Positions 50,483 through 60,063 of a stretch of 63,205 nt of DNA are shown here, one piece after another. How positions within the stretch are numbered: position 1 is the stretch's first letter; each line of letters begins with the position of its first letter. The stretch spans positions 1 through 63,205 of the forward strand of contig CAZFXS010000013.1 in NCBI GenBank assembly GCA_964523395.1. Direction: 5' to 3'. Below the pieces are notes generated by a model. The model ran no database searches and had not been told where the DNA came from. It was given only the letters and a program-made list of their open reading frames with translations. The DNA is from JANYJZ01 sp964523395 (lineage in GTDB: Bacteria; Bacteroidota; Ignavibacteria; UBA10030; SZUA-254). A program made the position numbers and the translations under genes.

Positions 50483-51574
50483 TCAGATTTCTTTCTTTGC
50501 AGCTAATTCGGCGGAACGTTTACGTTCGGCAACAGTAAGAAATCCTACGGCAATGAGGATAAAGACAAGGGAGAGCCAATCCTGAAATTTCGGATATTTT
50601 GTTCCGAGTATCAGCGCTGAAATAAGTGTCGCCACTGTTCCGGCGGTTAATGATGTCAGCCTGTTGACAAGTCCCGCGAAAGTAGCAGTGCGTCCCTTGA
50701 ACATAAAAAGAAACACGGAAAAGAACGCCACAATTCCAAATGCCGTGCCGCTTAACACGGCCCAACCCCACAACGGGTCGATATTGATAATCGAAGCTCT
50801 GAAGAGATTGATTTGCGAAACATCCCATCCAAACCATCCGGCCGAATTAAAAAAGAAGAGGCTGATGAACATAACAAAAATAAAAGCAAAAATCTGTTCA
50901 ATCCCGAAAAATCCGTTATTATCCAGGGGTACACCTTTCGCCCGGGTATTCTTAAAATAGTTCATAATGTAGATTCGGATTGTATAGGCGGTAATATATG
51001 TGACCAGAATGACGACTGCTGCAGTATTATTAATGAAATCAAAATCACCCGCCTGCACCCACATCAGGTTCACTCCCGCGGCAATAAGTGCAAATACAAC
51101 CGCAATGTTTTCTTCGCGGTAAACCTTTTTTTGCAGTATCCCCTGTGCAATCTGTACAGAATCGACAATGCGGCTGATAACAATCACGCTAGCACGCATA
51201 ATCACCATTGCTACCATCACCGACATTCCCTGGAATGTATACATCAGCGTGGTTGTCGGTATTATTATTGCCGTCATAAATCCGGAGGGGATGATGTAGG
51301 CGATTTCCTGCGGCAACCTCAATCCCGCAACTGAAATCATGTTATTGGATTTCAATTTGTACCACCTCATAACTAACACAATGGAGAGGGCCGTGACCAT
51401 GCCGCCAAGTGTATTGTACACCATGTACGCAATTTGTTCCATATTCAAGCTGAGACTTGAACCGCTTGGGGTAAAAAGTTTCGCACATACACCTGTGATG
51501 ACATAAAAAATAAAATAGCCAACGCAGAGTTGAATTAACCTTCCGGTGCTACCTTCCGCTGTTTTCCACGTCAT
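50483..51574 (-). CDS. DMT/EamA-like membrane transporter
   Basis: 363 aa with about ten transmembrane helices (for example LCVGYFIFYVITGVCAKLF, MVTALSIVLVMRWY, IFAFIFVMFISLFFF, VATLISALILG). The length and helix pattern fit drug/metabolite transporters (EamA). The substrate is unknown. Its promoter is at 51621-51649 on the minus strand. It converges with the P-loop gene. Confidence 0.7.
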   Translation of the reverse strand: MTWKTAEGSTGRLIQLCVGYFIFYVITGVCAKLFTPSGSSLSLNMEQIAYMVYNTLGGMVTALSIVLVMRWYKLKSNNMISVAGLRLPQEIAYIIPSGFMTAIIIPTTTLMYTFQGMSVMVAMVIMRASVIVISRIVDSVQIAQGILQKKVYREENIAVVFALIAAGVNLMWVQAGDFDFINNTAAVVILVTYITAYTIRIYIMNYFKNTRAKGVPLDNNGFFGIEQIFAFIFVMFISLFFFNSAGWFGWDVSQINLFRASIINIDPLWGWAVLSGTAFGIVAFFSVFLFMFKGRTATFAGLVNRLTSLTAGTVATLISALILGTKYPKFQDWLSLVFILIAVGFLTVAERKRSAELAAKKEI

Positions 51575-51620
51575 ATCATCTCAACAAGTTGTGAACTATT
51601 ATGTAAGAAATACGCGGGTT

Positions 51621-51649
51621 AAATTATGACTTATTCGGACGAAATGCAA
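51621..51649 (-). promoter_or_regulatory. Promoter of the DMT-like transporter gene
   Basis: On the minus strand TTGCAT, 17 bases, TAATTT; start about 51614, leader about 40 bases. Confidence 0.5.
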
Positions 51650-51679
51650 GATTTTACATCATCATAACGGCAAATCAAC

Positions 51680-51708
51680 TTGATTTTTAAGTCCATTATC
51701 TTTACTTT
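51680..51708 (+). promoter_or_regulatory. Promoter of the YtxH/DUF948 unit
   Basis: TTGATT, 17 bases, TACTTT; divergent to the transporter promoter. The -10 is weak. Confidence 0.35.
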
Positions 51709-51755
51709 AACAAAGTAATAACTCACTTCTCTCTTTTTGATTCAAAGGTGTTGCC

Positions 51756-52157
51756 ATGTCAACTGAAAAGGGTGGATTCTCCAAAGGCCTCATAATCGGG
51801 CTTCTCGCAGGCGGAGTTGCCGGCGCTATCGCCGCGTTATTGTACGCTCCTAAATCGGGAAAAGAATTGCGGTCCGATATTAAGCAAAAAGCTTCCGAGT
51901 TTGCCGGTGAAGCATCCGAGCTTATGAAAACTGCCCGTTCCAAAACTGCAGATACAGTCGGTACTACAAAAGCACGCATGAACGAGTTTTCATCTGAAGT
52001 AAAAGAAAAAGCGGATATCATCATCGACGATGCTGAAAAAGTTATCACCGGAATCCGTCAGAAGGCGCATGCCGAAACAGGCAGAGTTAAAAGTGCATTC
52101 CGTGCGGGCATGGACGCATATCAGACTGAAAAAGAACGCGACAAAAATTCAGTATAG
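51756..52157 (+). CDS. YtxH-domain protein
   Basis: 133 aa. One transmembrane helix with the glycine pattern GLIIGLLAGGVAGAIAALLYAP followed by a charged helix (GKELRSDIKQKASEFAGEAS) characteristic of YtxH. The rest is a long amphipathic helix. Such proteins are induced by stress in other bacteria, function unknown. It is followed 27 bases on by DUF948. Confidence 0.85.
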   Translation: MSTEKGGFSKGLIIGLLAGGVAGAIAALLYAPKSGKELRSDIKQKASEFAGEASELMKTARSKTADTVGTTKARMNEFSSEVKEKADIIIDDAEKVITGIRQKAHAETGRVKSAFRAGMDAYQTEKERDKNSV

Positions 52158-52184
52158 TATTTCCGGTTTCTCAAAGGAATATTT

Positions 52185-52571
52185 ATGGAAAGCATCCTCG
52201 TCCCGGTAACAATCGCAGCGCTGGTAGCATTGATTGTCCTTATCGTATATCTCATCGCAGTGCTCGTCCGCGTGAGGAGCATATTAACGGTTGTTGAAAC
52301 CGATCTGAAACAGTTAACTTCGCGCGCTATTCCCGTACTCGAAAACATGGAAGTCATCACCGAAAAAGTAAAAAAAGTCACCGAAAGCATTGACGAACAG
52401 ATGGAGAGTGTGAAGTATTCCATTCAGTCGATACGTGAAATTTCCGACAGTATCGTAACATTTGAGCGGCGCATTCAGGAAAAAATTGAAGAACCGGTGA
52501 TTGACACTGTCGGGACCATCGCGGCGGTTTTAAAAGGCTTCCAGGCGTTTATGGCACGGTTAAGAGCCTGA
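52185..52571 (+). CDS. DUF948-type membrane protein
   Basis: 128 aa. N-terminal hydrophobic helix (VTIAALVALIVLIVYLIAVL), then a coiled-coil-like helix (EVITEKVKKVTESIDEQMES). YtxH and DUF948 genes are commonly paired. Together they probably form a stress-related membrane complex; the role is not known. The gap to 52704 has AT-rich sequence and an unclear promoter. Confidence 0.75.
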   Translation: MESILVPVTIAALVALIVLIVYLIAVLVRVRSILTVVETDLKQLTSRAIPVLENMEVITEKVKKVTESIDEQMESVKYSIQSIREISDSIVTFERRIQEKIEEPVIDTVGTIAAVLKGFQAFMARLRA

Positions 52572-52703
52572 GTAAAGTTTGTTGTTGTAATTAGCTACTG
52601 CTTCACAGAATTAACATAATCTGCATTTTATTTTCTGCAGAAGAATTCTATCTTCCGATCTTATATACCTTGAAATCTTCCTCACAATGGAGAACCTACA
52701 TTT

Positions 52704-54812
52704 ATGAAAGAATATCCTGCTGAATCAATCCGTAATATTTCATTCATTGGCCACGGAGGCTCCGGTAAAACGACATTTGCCGAGGCCTGTCTGTACTCAA
52801 GCGGCGCTATTAATCGTTTGGGAACTGTTGCCGAAGGGAATACCGTTTCGGATTATCACCCCGATGAAATCGAACGTCAGATATCCATTAATTCTTCACT
52901 CCTTGTTTGTGAATGGAAGAACTCAAAAATTAACATCCTTGATACCCCGGGTTATACCGATTTTACCGGCGAGGTTAAAAGCAGTTTACGCATTTCTGAT
53001 ACAGCGGCTTTGTTTCTGAAAGCGGTTGAAGGTATTGAAGTCGGCACCGAGATCGTCTGGAACTATACGAAAGAATTCAAAACAGCGGCGATTTTTATCG
53101 TCAATAAAATTGATAATGAAAACTCCGATTTCGAGTCGGTTGTAAAATCTGCCAAAGAGCGCTTTTCTCATGATGTTATCACGATACAATTTCCGGCAAC
53201 CCAGGGACCGACATTTGATTCCGTCGTGGATGTACTCAGGATGAAGCTGTTGAAATTTTCACGTGACGGGAAAGGAAAATATACTGAAACTGATATTCCC
53301 TCAGACCTCAAATCCAAAGCCGATGAAATGCATGAACAACTTATCGAACAAATAGCAGAAACAGATGAAAGTTTACTGAACGCGTTTTTCGAACACGGAA
53401 CACTGACAGAACAGGAAATCTTCAAAGGACTGAAACAGGGAATAAAATCACGTAAGCTATTCCCGCTTTTTTGCTCCGGAGCTTCGCAAGCAATCGGTGT
53501 AACATCCGTGATGGATTTTGTCAGTCAGTTTTGCCCGACGCCGCTGGAAGTTGACAGCGCAGTTGGCGTGGCACCCGGCGCAGGCGACAATAACCACAAG
53601 GAGATTACGGTAAAATGCGATGCATCTGCGCAACCGACACTTTTTGTATTTAAGACAGTTTCGGAGCCTCATGTGGGTGAACTCTCATTTTTCCGTGTCT
53701 ATTCCGGCGCCATCAGTCCCGGGATGGATCTGGTAAATGAAGCGAATAATAAAAATGAACGCCTTGCTCAGATATTCGTGATGAACGGAAAGGACAGGAA
53801 AGAAATCGCCAAACTTCATGCTGGAGACTTAGGCGCCGTGGTAAAATTAAAGGACACGCATACCAATAACACACTCAGCAGTAAATCATTTCCCGTCGTA
53901 TTACCATCAATTCCATTTCCCGAACCTGTTATCACCATGGCAATCAACGCCAAGACAAAAGGAGATGAAGACAAGATTGCGACCGGTTTACACGGGCTTC
54001 ATGAGGAAGACCCGACGTTTGTGATGAAAGTCGATCCGGAACTTCATCAGACTGTTATCAGCGGTCAGGGTGAACTACATCTTGGTATTATTATCAAACG
54101 CCTCAAAGCAAAATACGGAGTAGACGTTGAAATGGTAGAGCCGAAGATTCCGTACCGCGAGACTATTAAGGGGAGGGCAAATGAAGTAGAATATAAACAT
54201 AAGAAGCAAAGCGGCGGGCGCGGGCAGTACGGACATGTCTGGATAAAACTTGAACCTCTCGCACACGGCGCCGGCTTTGAATTTGAAGACGCGATTGTCG
54301 GCGGTGTTGTTCCCGGCAGATTTGTTCCCGCTGTGGAAAAGGGAGTTGTCGAAGCGATGCTCTCCGGAGTTATCGCCGGATATAAAGTTGTGGATGTCAA
54401 GGTAACGTTGTTCGACGGCTCATATCATGATGTCGATTCTGATGAACATTCATTCAAGATTGCCGGGCGGATGGCATTTAAAAAAGGATTTAAGGAAGCA
54501 AAACCGATTCTGCTTGAACCGATTTATGAAGTGGAAGTTACGGTTCCGGAAGAGTACATGGGCGACGTCATGGGGGATATTTCAAGCCGCAGAGGTAAAA
54601 TTCTGGGCATGAACACGGAAGCTTCTCATCAGGTCATCAAGGCGCAGGTGCCGCTGAAAGAATTATTCCGCTACTCGACGAATCTCCGTTCGATGACGCA
54701 AGGAAGAGGCATTCACAGGCAGAAATTCGATCACTACGAAGAAATGCCGCGCGAAGTCGCAGAGAAAATTATTGCCGAGCACGCGAAACTTAAAGTGGAA
54801 GAAGAAGCATAA
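52704..54812 (+). CDS. Elongation factor G-like protein (EF-G2 type)
   Basis: 702 aa, five EF-G domains. The G1 loop reads GHGGSGKTT instead of the A-H-x-D-x-G-K of canonical EF-G, G3 is DTPGYTDF and G4 is NKID. The later domains (VMDFVSQFCPTPLE, KQSGGRGQYGHVWIK, PRFVP in VPGRFVPAVEKGV) are complete. The altered G1 loop places it in the EF-G2 subfamily, which has weak or no translocation or recycling activity in the cases studied. Canonical fusA is presumably elsewhere. An HIT gene follows. Confidence 0.85.
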   Translation: MKEYPAESIRNISFIGHGGSGKTTFAEACLYSSGAINRLGTVAEGNTVSDYHPDEIERQISINSSLLVCEWKNSKINILDTPGYTDFTGEVKSSLRISDTAALFLKAVEGIEVGTEIVWNYTKEFKTAAIFIVNKIDNENSDFESVVKSAKERFSHDVITIQFPATQGPTFDSVVDVLRMKLLKFSRDGKGKYTETDIPSDLKSKADEMHEQLIEQIAETDESLLNAFFEHGTLTEQEIFKGLKQGIKSRKLFPLFCSGASQAIGVTSVMDFVSQFCPTPLEVDSAVGVAPGAGDNNHKEITVKCDASAQPTLFVFKTVSEPHVGELSFFRVYSGAISPGMDLVNEANNKNERLAQIFVMNGKDRKEIAKLHAGDLGAVVKLKDTHTNNTLSSKSFPVVLPSIPFPEPVITMAINAKTKGDEDKIATGLHGLHEEDPTFVMKVDPELHQTVISGQGELHLGIIIKRLKAKYGVDVEMVEPKIPYRETIKGRANEVEYKHKKQSGGRGQYGHVWIKLEPLAHGAGFEFEDAIVGGVVPGRFVPAVEKGVVEAMLSGVIAGYKVVDVKVTLFDGSYHDVDSDEHSFKIAGRMAFKKGFKEAKPILLEPIYEVEVTVPEEYMGDVMGDISSRRGKILGMNTEASHQVIKAQVPLKELFRYSTNLRSMTQGRGIHRQKFDHYEEMPREVAEKIIAEHAKLKVEEEA

Positions 54813-54852
54813 CCTTTTCTTCAAACTGTATTCCTTTATTTTCTGATATCTG

Positions 54853-55341
54853 ATGCAAAAGCTTTTTTCCCCATGGCGGTCGAAATATATTGAAACATTT
54901 ACCCATCCCGCAGAGAAGGAAACAGGCTGTATTCTCTGCAATGCCTTCAAAGATAATGATGATGAGAAGCATCTGATCGTTATTCGGGGTGAGACCTGTT
55001 ATGCCATCCTGAATAAATTTCCTTACAATAGCGGCCATATCATGGTCGTTCCTTACCGGCACACCGCTTCGTTTACAACCCTCACCGATTCCGAATCGCT
55101 TGAAATCATGTCGATGCTTAAAAAAGTCTCCGGGGTACTGGAAAAAATATCCCATCCCGACGGATTTAACATCGGCTCCAACATAGGGAGAACAGCAGGC
55201 GCGGGCATTGATCAGCATATTCACTTTCATATCGTTCCTCGGTGGAACGGCGATACCAATTTTATGCCTATTCTTGCAGATACTAAGATGATTTCAGAGG
55301 ATATGAAAGATACATGGCGGAAAATAAGGGAGAATTTTTGA
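54853..55341 (+). CDS. HIT-domain hydrolase
   Basis: 162 aa. The histidine triad HIHFHIV (about residues 121-127) and the upstream substrate loop NKFPYNSGHIMVVPYRH. HIT hydrolases cleave nucleoside phosphoramidates or AP4A-type dinucleotides. Two Cys (CILC) at about residue 26 may bind zinc. No Shine-Dalgarno is evident; the gene is 40 bases behind EF-G2. Confidence 0.88.
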   Translation: MQKLFSPWRSKYIETFTHPAEKETGCILCNAFKDNDDEKHLIVIRGETCYAILNKFPYNSGHIMVVPYRHTASFTTLTDSESLEIMSMLKKVSGVLEKISHPDGFNIGSNIGRTAGAGIDQHIHFHIVPRWNGDTNFMPILADTKMISEDMKDTWRKIRENF

Positions 55342-55382
55342 AGTTTCTCTGCATGAATTGCTGATACTCTCAGGCTCTTTCT

Positions 55383-55411
55383 TTGTTTATTTCATGAAAA
55401 ATTCATAATTT
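55383..55411 (+). promoter_or_regulatory. Possible promoter of nuoN
   Basis: TTGTTT, 17 bases, TAATTT; start about 55418, leader about 33 bases. The -10 is a weak match. Confidence 0.35.
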
Positions 55412-55450
55412 AGGTGCGAAATAAATTAGTTTCACTATTTCCATCTGACT

Positions 55451-56872
55451 ATGGACTCGTTTGGCACTGATGTTTTAGCACTTGCCCCGCTTCTCACGCT
55501 CACGATTGTTACACTTCTTGTATTATTGTCTGAATCAATTCTCAAGAAAAGCGAATCGGTTAGCTTTTTATTAACTGCCGGCGGGCTCATTCTTTCTATT
55601 GGAGTAGCCATTACCGGTTTAGACTCACACGGAACTGCTTTTCATGGAATGGTACGGACAGGAGGGATGGCAGATTTCTTCTCCATTCTGTTTTTTATCT
55701 CAGCGCTTTGTACAGTAATCCTGTCACGTGATTACCTGCAGAAGTCTCAGGCATACTTCGGGGAGTTTTACCTTCTGGTGCTTTTCGCGACGATGGGCAT
55801 GGTGCTGATGGCTGCAGCCGCCGATTTAATCGTTGTTTTTCTTGGGATAGAATTGATGTCGATTTGCCTTTATATCTTGGCAGGTTTTATACGCGAGAAA
55901 AATACCGCGAATGAATCATCCTTGAAATATTTTTTACTTGGGTCGTTTGCCACCGGATTTTTGTTATACGGTATAGCGTTTATCTACGGAACAATGGGTA
56001 CAACCAATATTCCTTTTTTTATTGAGCATTTTTCTTCCTCTTCATCGTCACAGCTATTATGGACCGGTATAGGGTTATTTGTTGTAGGATTAGCATTTAA
56101 AATCGGTGCTGTTCCATTCCACATGTGGGTTCCGGATGTCTACCAGGGGTCACCGACAACGGTATCCGGGTTTATGGCAACCGGGGCAAAAGCTGCAGCA
56201 TTCTCGGTTTTTGTTATGATGTTTGCGATGCAATTTGTTTTTGGAGAGCGATTGCAGTTGCTTATTGCAGTACTGGCAGCAGTTTCCATGCTTCTTGGAA
56301 ATATCGTGGCAATAGCTCAATCAAATGTGAAGCGCATGCTCGCATATTCAAGCGTGGCGCACGCAGGCTATATGCTCATCGGTATAGCTGCGGGAAATGC
56401 GCTTGGCAGAACAGGGATATTATTTTATCTCTTTGCGTATGCTTTTATGAATCTTGGAGCGTTTGGTATCATTTCACTTATTGAAGGTAAGAATGAGACA
56501 AATCTTTCATTTGATGATTACAATGGCCTTTCGACAAAAAAACCAATACTCGCGCTGTTGATGTCCTTGTTTATGTTCTCTCTTGCTGGCATACCACCCC
56601 TTGGCGGATTCTTTGGGAAATATTATCTCTTTATGAGTGCGGTAAACGCGAACCTGACTTGGCTTGCAATTGTCGGTGTTGTCAGTAGTGTCATTTCTGT
56701 CTATTACTATTTACGTCTCGTGATGGTAATGTACTTTAAAAGTGACGAGAGCACGTATTCATTATCGTTTTCGACTTCAAGTTTGCTGGTATTGCTCTTA
56801 ACTGCGTTGGCTATTCTTCAACTTGGCATTTTTCCTTCCACGCTTCTCGCTGTTATTGACACTATACGCTAA
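55451..56872 (+). CDS. nuoN: NADH-quinone oxidoreductase subunit N
   Basis: 473 aa, about 14 transmembrane helices; the conserved proton-channel segments are visible (MSICLYILAGF, ESSLKYFLLGSFATGFLLYG with its lysine, IGAVPFHMWVPDVYQGSPT, MLAYSSVAHAGYMLIG). It is a proton-pumping antiporter-like subunit of complex I. It is not part of a nuo cluster here: an HIT gene precedes it and nnr follows four bases after its stop. Confidence 0.93.
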   Translation: MDSFGTDVLALAPLLTLTIVTLLVLLSESILKKSESVSFLLTAGGLILSIGVAITGLDSHGTAFHGMVRTGGMADFFSILFFISALCTVILSRDYLQKSQAYFGEFYLLVLFATMGMVLMAAAADLIVVFLGIELMSICLYILAGFIREKNTANESSLKYFLLGSFATGFLLYGIAFIYGTMGTTNIPFFIEHFSSSSSSQLLWTGIGLFVVGLAFKIGAVPFHMWVPDVYQGSPTTVSGFMATGAKAAAFSVFVMMFAMQFVFGERLQLLIAVLAAVSMLLGNIVAIAQSNVKRMLAYSSVAHAGYMLIGIAAGNALGRTGILFYLFAYAFMNLGAFGIISLIEGKNETNLSFDDYNGLSTKKPILALLMSLFMFSLAGIPPLGGFFGKYYLFMSAVNANLTWLAIVGVVSSVISVYYYLRLVMVMYFKSDESTYSLSFSTSSLLVLLLTALAILQLGIFPSTLLAVIDTIR

Positions 56873-56876
56873 CCCT

Positions 56877-58472
56877 TTGGAACCCGTGGTAACATCTTCG
56901 GAAATGCACGCCATTGACCGGTTTGCCATCCGAACATTGAAAATTCCCTCCCACATTCTCATGGAGCATGCCGGGTACGGTGTTATCCGCTTCATGGAGA
57001 AACATTTCGGCTCGCTCGAGAAAAGATCTGCTATTGTCGTTTGCGGTAAAGGAAACAACGGTGGCGACGGATATGTAACGGCAAGAGCGTTATTAAATAA
57101 GGGGTGTAAGGTAACCGTTGCTTCATTAGGGAAAATATCTTCGTTGTCTTCCGATGCTAAAGCAAATCTGAATATTTTACAACAGCAATTGAAATTGTCT
57201 AAGAATGGCAAAGAAAAACCATTGCGTTTTATTTCAGCTTCGGGCTTAAAGCGCATTGAACAGCCTGATTTTGTTATTGATGCGATTTTTGGGACTGGGC
57301 TTAACAGCCCGGTTCGTGGTCCGTTTCGAAAGGTCATTGATTGGATAAACCGGTCGAATGCAATGGTAATCAGCATTGATATTCCTTCAGGATTAAATTC
57401 TGATAATGGCAGCATTCTTGGAAGTGCTGTGAAGTCCGATCTTACGGTTACATTTCAGTATAAAAAAAGAGGATTGTTTGTAGGTCAAGGGCAAAATTAT
57501 GCAGGAGTAGTTGAAGTCGCGGACATATCTATCCCCAAAGAGCTACCACGAAGCATATTGCCATTCGAAACAGTAATGCCCGATACTGCTGATATTCGTC
57601 GATCATTACCACAACGACCGTTTAATGCTCATAAGTATTCTATAGGGAAAGTGCTTGTTGTCGCCGGATCCAGAGGATTGACGGGAGCAGCTGCGATGAC
57701 TGCACAGGCTGCAATGAGATCAGGCGCAGGTGCAGTAAAATTGGTATGTCCTAAGTCCGTTGCCCCCGGGCTGTCGCGTAAATTAACAGAAGTGATGGTT
57801 ATACCTTCTGAGGAAACAATTGAAGGGACGTTATCCGAAAAAAGTTTTGCCGATATAGAACCGTTACTGCATTGGGCAGATGTTGTTGTCGTCGGTCCAG
57901 GCTTATCCCAACATCCTGATACTGCGAGATTAATTCATAATCTTGTTCCAATTTGTAAGGGAAAGCTCCTGCTCGATGCTGATGGTATCAATGCTTTTTC
58001 CGGCAAAATTAAGACGTTGGCAAGATTTCATAGTACCGAACTTATTATTACTCCACACACAGGCGAATTTTCCCGCCTGACGGGCATGTCTGCTGCAGAA
58101 GTTGAAAATGACCGAATTGAGATTACCCGAACTATTGCAAAAAAGTTGAAGTGTACCTTAGTTCTTAAAGGCGCACCTACGGTTACCGGATCTGATTCAG
58201 GGAAAATATATATTAATACAACGGGCAATCAAGGAATGGCTACTGCCGGAGCCGGAGATATTTTATCGGGGATTATTGGCGGTCTTTGGTCGCAAAAAAT
58301 GAAATTTGACGAAGCCGCTTATACATCTGTTTACTTACATGGGCTTGCCGGTGATTTGGCACGGGATAAATACGGTGAAAGAAGTCTCATGGCATTGGAT
58401 ATTCTCGAACAGCTCCCCATGGCATTTCTCACTGTAGAATCTTCTTCGGGTCGTCAAAGGAGTGCACGATGA
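56877..58472 (+). CDS. nnr: Bifunctional NAD(P)H-hydrate epimerase/dehydratase
   Basis: About 531 aa. N-terminal YjeF epimerase domain (VTSSEMHAIDRFAIRT, VCGKGNNGGDGYVTARALL, about residues 1-210) and C-terminal carbohydrate-kinase-like dehydratase domain (HKYSIGKVLVVAGSRGLTGA, ITPHTGEFSRLTGMSA, GAGDILSGIIGGLW, about 240-520). It repairs hydrated NADH and NADPH. The start is uncertain: TTG at 56877 or GTG at 56886, both without strong Shine-Dalgarno. It overlaps vanZ by the four bases ATGA. Confidence 0.88.
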   Translation: MEPVVTSSEMHAIDRFAIRTLKIPSHILMEHAGYGVIRFMEKHFGSLEKRSAIVVCGKGNNGGDGYVTARALLNKGCKVTVASLGKISSLSSDAKANLNILQQQLKLSKNGKEKPLRFISASGLKRIEQPDFVIDAIFGTGLNSPVRGPFRKVIDWINRSNAMVISIDIPSGLNSDNGSILGSAVKSDLTVTFQYKKRGLFVGQGQNYAGVVEVADISIPKELPRSILPFETVMPDTADIRRSLPQRPFNAHKYSIGKVLVVAGSRGLTGAAAMTAQAAMRSGAGAVKLVCPKSVAPGLSRKLTEVMVIPSEETIEGTLSEKSFADIEPLLHWADVVVVGPGLSQHPDTARLIHNLVPICKGKLLLDADGINAFSGKIKTLARFHSTELIITPHTGEFSRLTGMSAAEVENDRIEITRTIAKKLKCTLVLKGAPTVTGSDSGKIYINTTGNQGMATAGAGDILSGIIGGLWSQKMKFDEAAYTSVYLHGLAGDLARDKYGERSLMALDILEQLPMAFLTVESSSGRQRSAR

Positions 58473-58867
58473 GACATTTTTTCCGATATCAGTTTCCCGC
58501 TCTAGGTTGGGGATTGTTGATTTTCGTTGCTTCCTCGGTTCCATCAACAAAGATTCCATCTTTTTTCCTTTTTTCATTTGATAAACTTATTCATTTTTGC
58601 ATTTTTTTTGTTTTTTGCCTTCTCGTCTACCGTGCATTTGAGCCCAGGAACCATTTACCATTATTCAGTTTTAAGAGAATGTTTATTGCTTTTGGGCTAA
58701 TAACATTGTATGGCGCAGTCGATGAATTACACCAAGGGTTGGTTCCCGGGAGAACATTTGACCTACGGGATCTTGCAGCAGATATGACCGGGGGAATAGT
58801 TGCCTGTCTGTTGATTTACTTCTATTTTCGGAGGAAAACACGTTTAAACAATTCTGTATCTTATTGA
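58469..58867 (+). CDS. VanZ-like family membrane protein
   Basis: 132 aa, four transmembrane helices (WGLLIFVASSVPSTKIPS, LIHFCIFFVFCLLVYRAFE, FGLITLYGAVDELHQGLVPG, DMTGGIVACLLIYFYF). The DE-x-x-Q motif in AVDELHQ and the R-x-x-D-x-x-D pattern are typical of the VanZ family. The ATG overlaps the stop of nnr, so translation is coupled. Function in this setting unknown. Confidence 0.88.
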   Translation: MRHFFRYQFPALGWGLLIFVASSVPSTKIPSFFLFSFDKLIHFCIFFVFCLLVYRAFEPRNHLPLFSFKRMFIAFGLITLYGAVDELHQGLVPGRTFDLRDLAADMTGGIVACLLIYFYFRRKTRLNNSVSY

Positions 58868-58909
58868 GTTTCATTGCATTTAGACCAGGAATTGAGTAAT
58901 TTTCTACCG

Positions 58910-60046
58910 ATGAATTTTGAAATACAACATACATCCGGATATGCACGATCCGGAATACTTACAACGGACCATGGTCAGTTTCAGACACCCGCATTTATGC
59001 CGGTTGGAACGCAGGGGACTGTGAAAGGGATGACTCCGGCTTTGCTCAAGGATGTCCACACACAGATTATGTTAAGTAATACTTACCATCTTTATCTCCG
59101 TCCCGGAACAGCGGTACTCGAAGAAGCCGGTGGTTTGCATAAGTTTATAGGTTGGGAAAAACCTATTTTGACAGACAGCGGCGGGTATCAGGTATTCAGC
59201 CTGAGTGATTTGAGAAAGATTGAAGAGACAGGAGTTACTTTCAGGTCCCATCTTGACGGCTCATCTCATTCATTTACCCCGGAAAGTGTTATTAACATCC
59301 AGCGGAGCATTGGTTCTGATATTATGATGGTGCTGGATGAATGTGCTCCGTACTCCGCTGATAAAGAGTATGTCAAAAAATCAAATGAAATGACCTTACG
59401 GTGGGCAAAACGCGCGCAAAACCATTTTAGGACAACAAGCCCTGTTTACGATCACACACAAAGTCTTTTTGCAATTGTCCAGGGAGGTGTTTATCAGGAT
59501 ATCCGTAAATACTCTGCCGAGTCATTGATCGAAATGGGCTTTGAAGGTTATGCTATCGGAGGGCTTGCAGTCGGTGAGCCCGCAGAGATAATGTATGATA
59601 TAGTTTCTTTTTGCTGTGAGCTTTTACCGGAGCAAAAACCCCGATATCTTATGGGGGTTGGTACCCCGGAGAATATTCTTGAAGCCATAGAGCGGGGTGT
59701 TGATATGTTTGATTGTGTTTTACCGACACGCAATGGCAGGAACGCAATGCTGTTTACCAAAAATGGCTCCCTTACAATTACGAATGCAAAGCACAAAACT
59801 GAATTTTTTCCGGTCGACGAAAGTTGTCCATGTTATACCTGTTCAAATTTTTCCCGTGCATATCTACGTCACCTTTTTCAGGCGAAAGAAATTCTTGGGT
59901 TACAGCTTGCCACTATTCATAATCTCCATTTTTACCAATGGCTTGTGGCATCTGCACGCAAGATGATACAGACGGGGACATTCTCACAATGGAAAGACGA
60001 ATGTATTAATTCATTTCACCAGGAAACATCTATTTATTCATCATAA
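58910..60046 (+). CDS. tgt: tRNA-guanine transglycosylase
   Basis: 378 aa. TIM-barrel enzyme with TDSGGYQVFSL, GGLAVGEP and the nucleophile region FDCVLPTRNGR, and the zinc site CPCYTC followed by the histidine in ATIHN. It replaces guanine 34 by preQ1 in Asp, Asn, His and Tyr tRNAs, the first tRNA step of queuosine synthesis; QueG at 43.0 kb makes the last step. The start is ATG 58910; a longer frame has no Shine-Dalgarno. yajC follows 17 bases later, as in many bacteria. Confidence 0.95.
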   Translation: MNFEIQHTSGYARSGILTTDHGQFQTPAFMPVGTQGTVKGMTPALLKDVHTQIMLSNTYHLYLRPGTAVLEEAGGLHKFIGWEKPILTDSGGYQVFSLSDLRKIEETGVTFRSHLDGSSHSFTPESVINIQRSIGSDIMMVLDECAPYSADKEYVKKSNEMTLRWAKRAQNHFRTTSPVYDHTQSLFAIVQGGVYQDIRKYSAESLIEMGFEGYAIGGLAVGEPAEIMYDIVSFCCELLPEQKPRYLMGVGTPENILEAIERGVDMFDCVLPTRNGRNAMLFTKNGSLTITNAKHKTEFFPVDESCPCYTCSNFSRAYLRHLFQAKEILGLQLATIHNLHFYQWLVASARKMIQTGTFSQWKDECINSFHQETSIYSS

Positions 60047-60063
60047 ATTATAAGGAGGGTTCA

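Noticed and set aside
52650..52665. TCTTCCGATCT in the gap before EF-G2, identical to the end of a common sequencing adapter
   Set aside because: Only 11 bases match and the sequence continues smoothly on both sides, so chance is likely; raw reads over this point would settle it.
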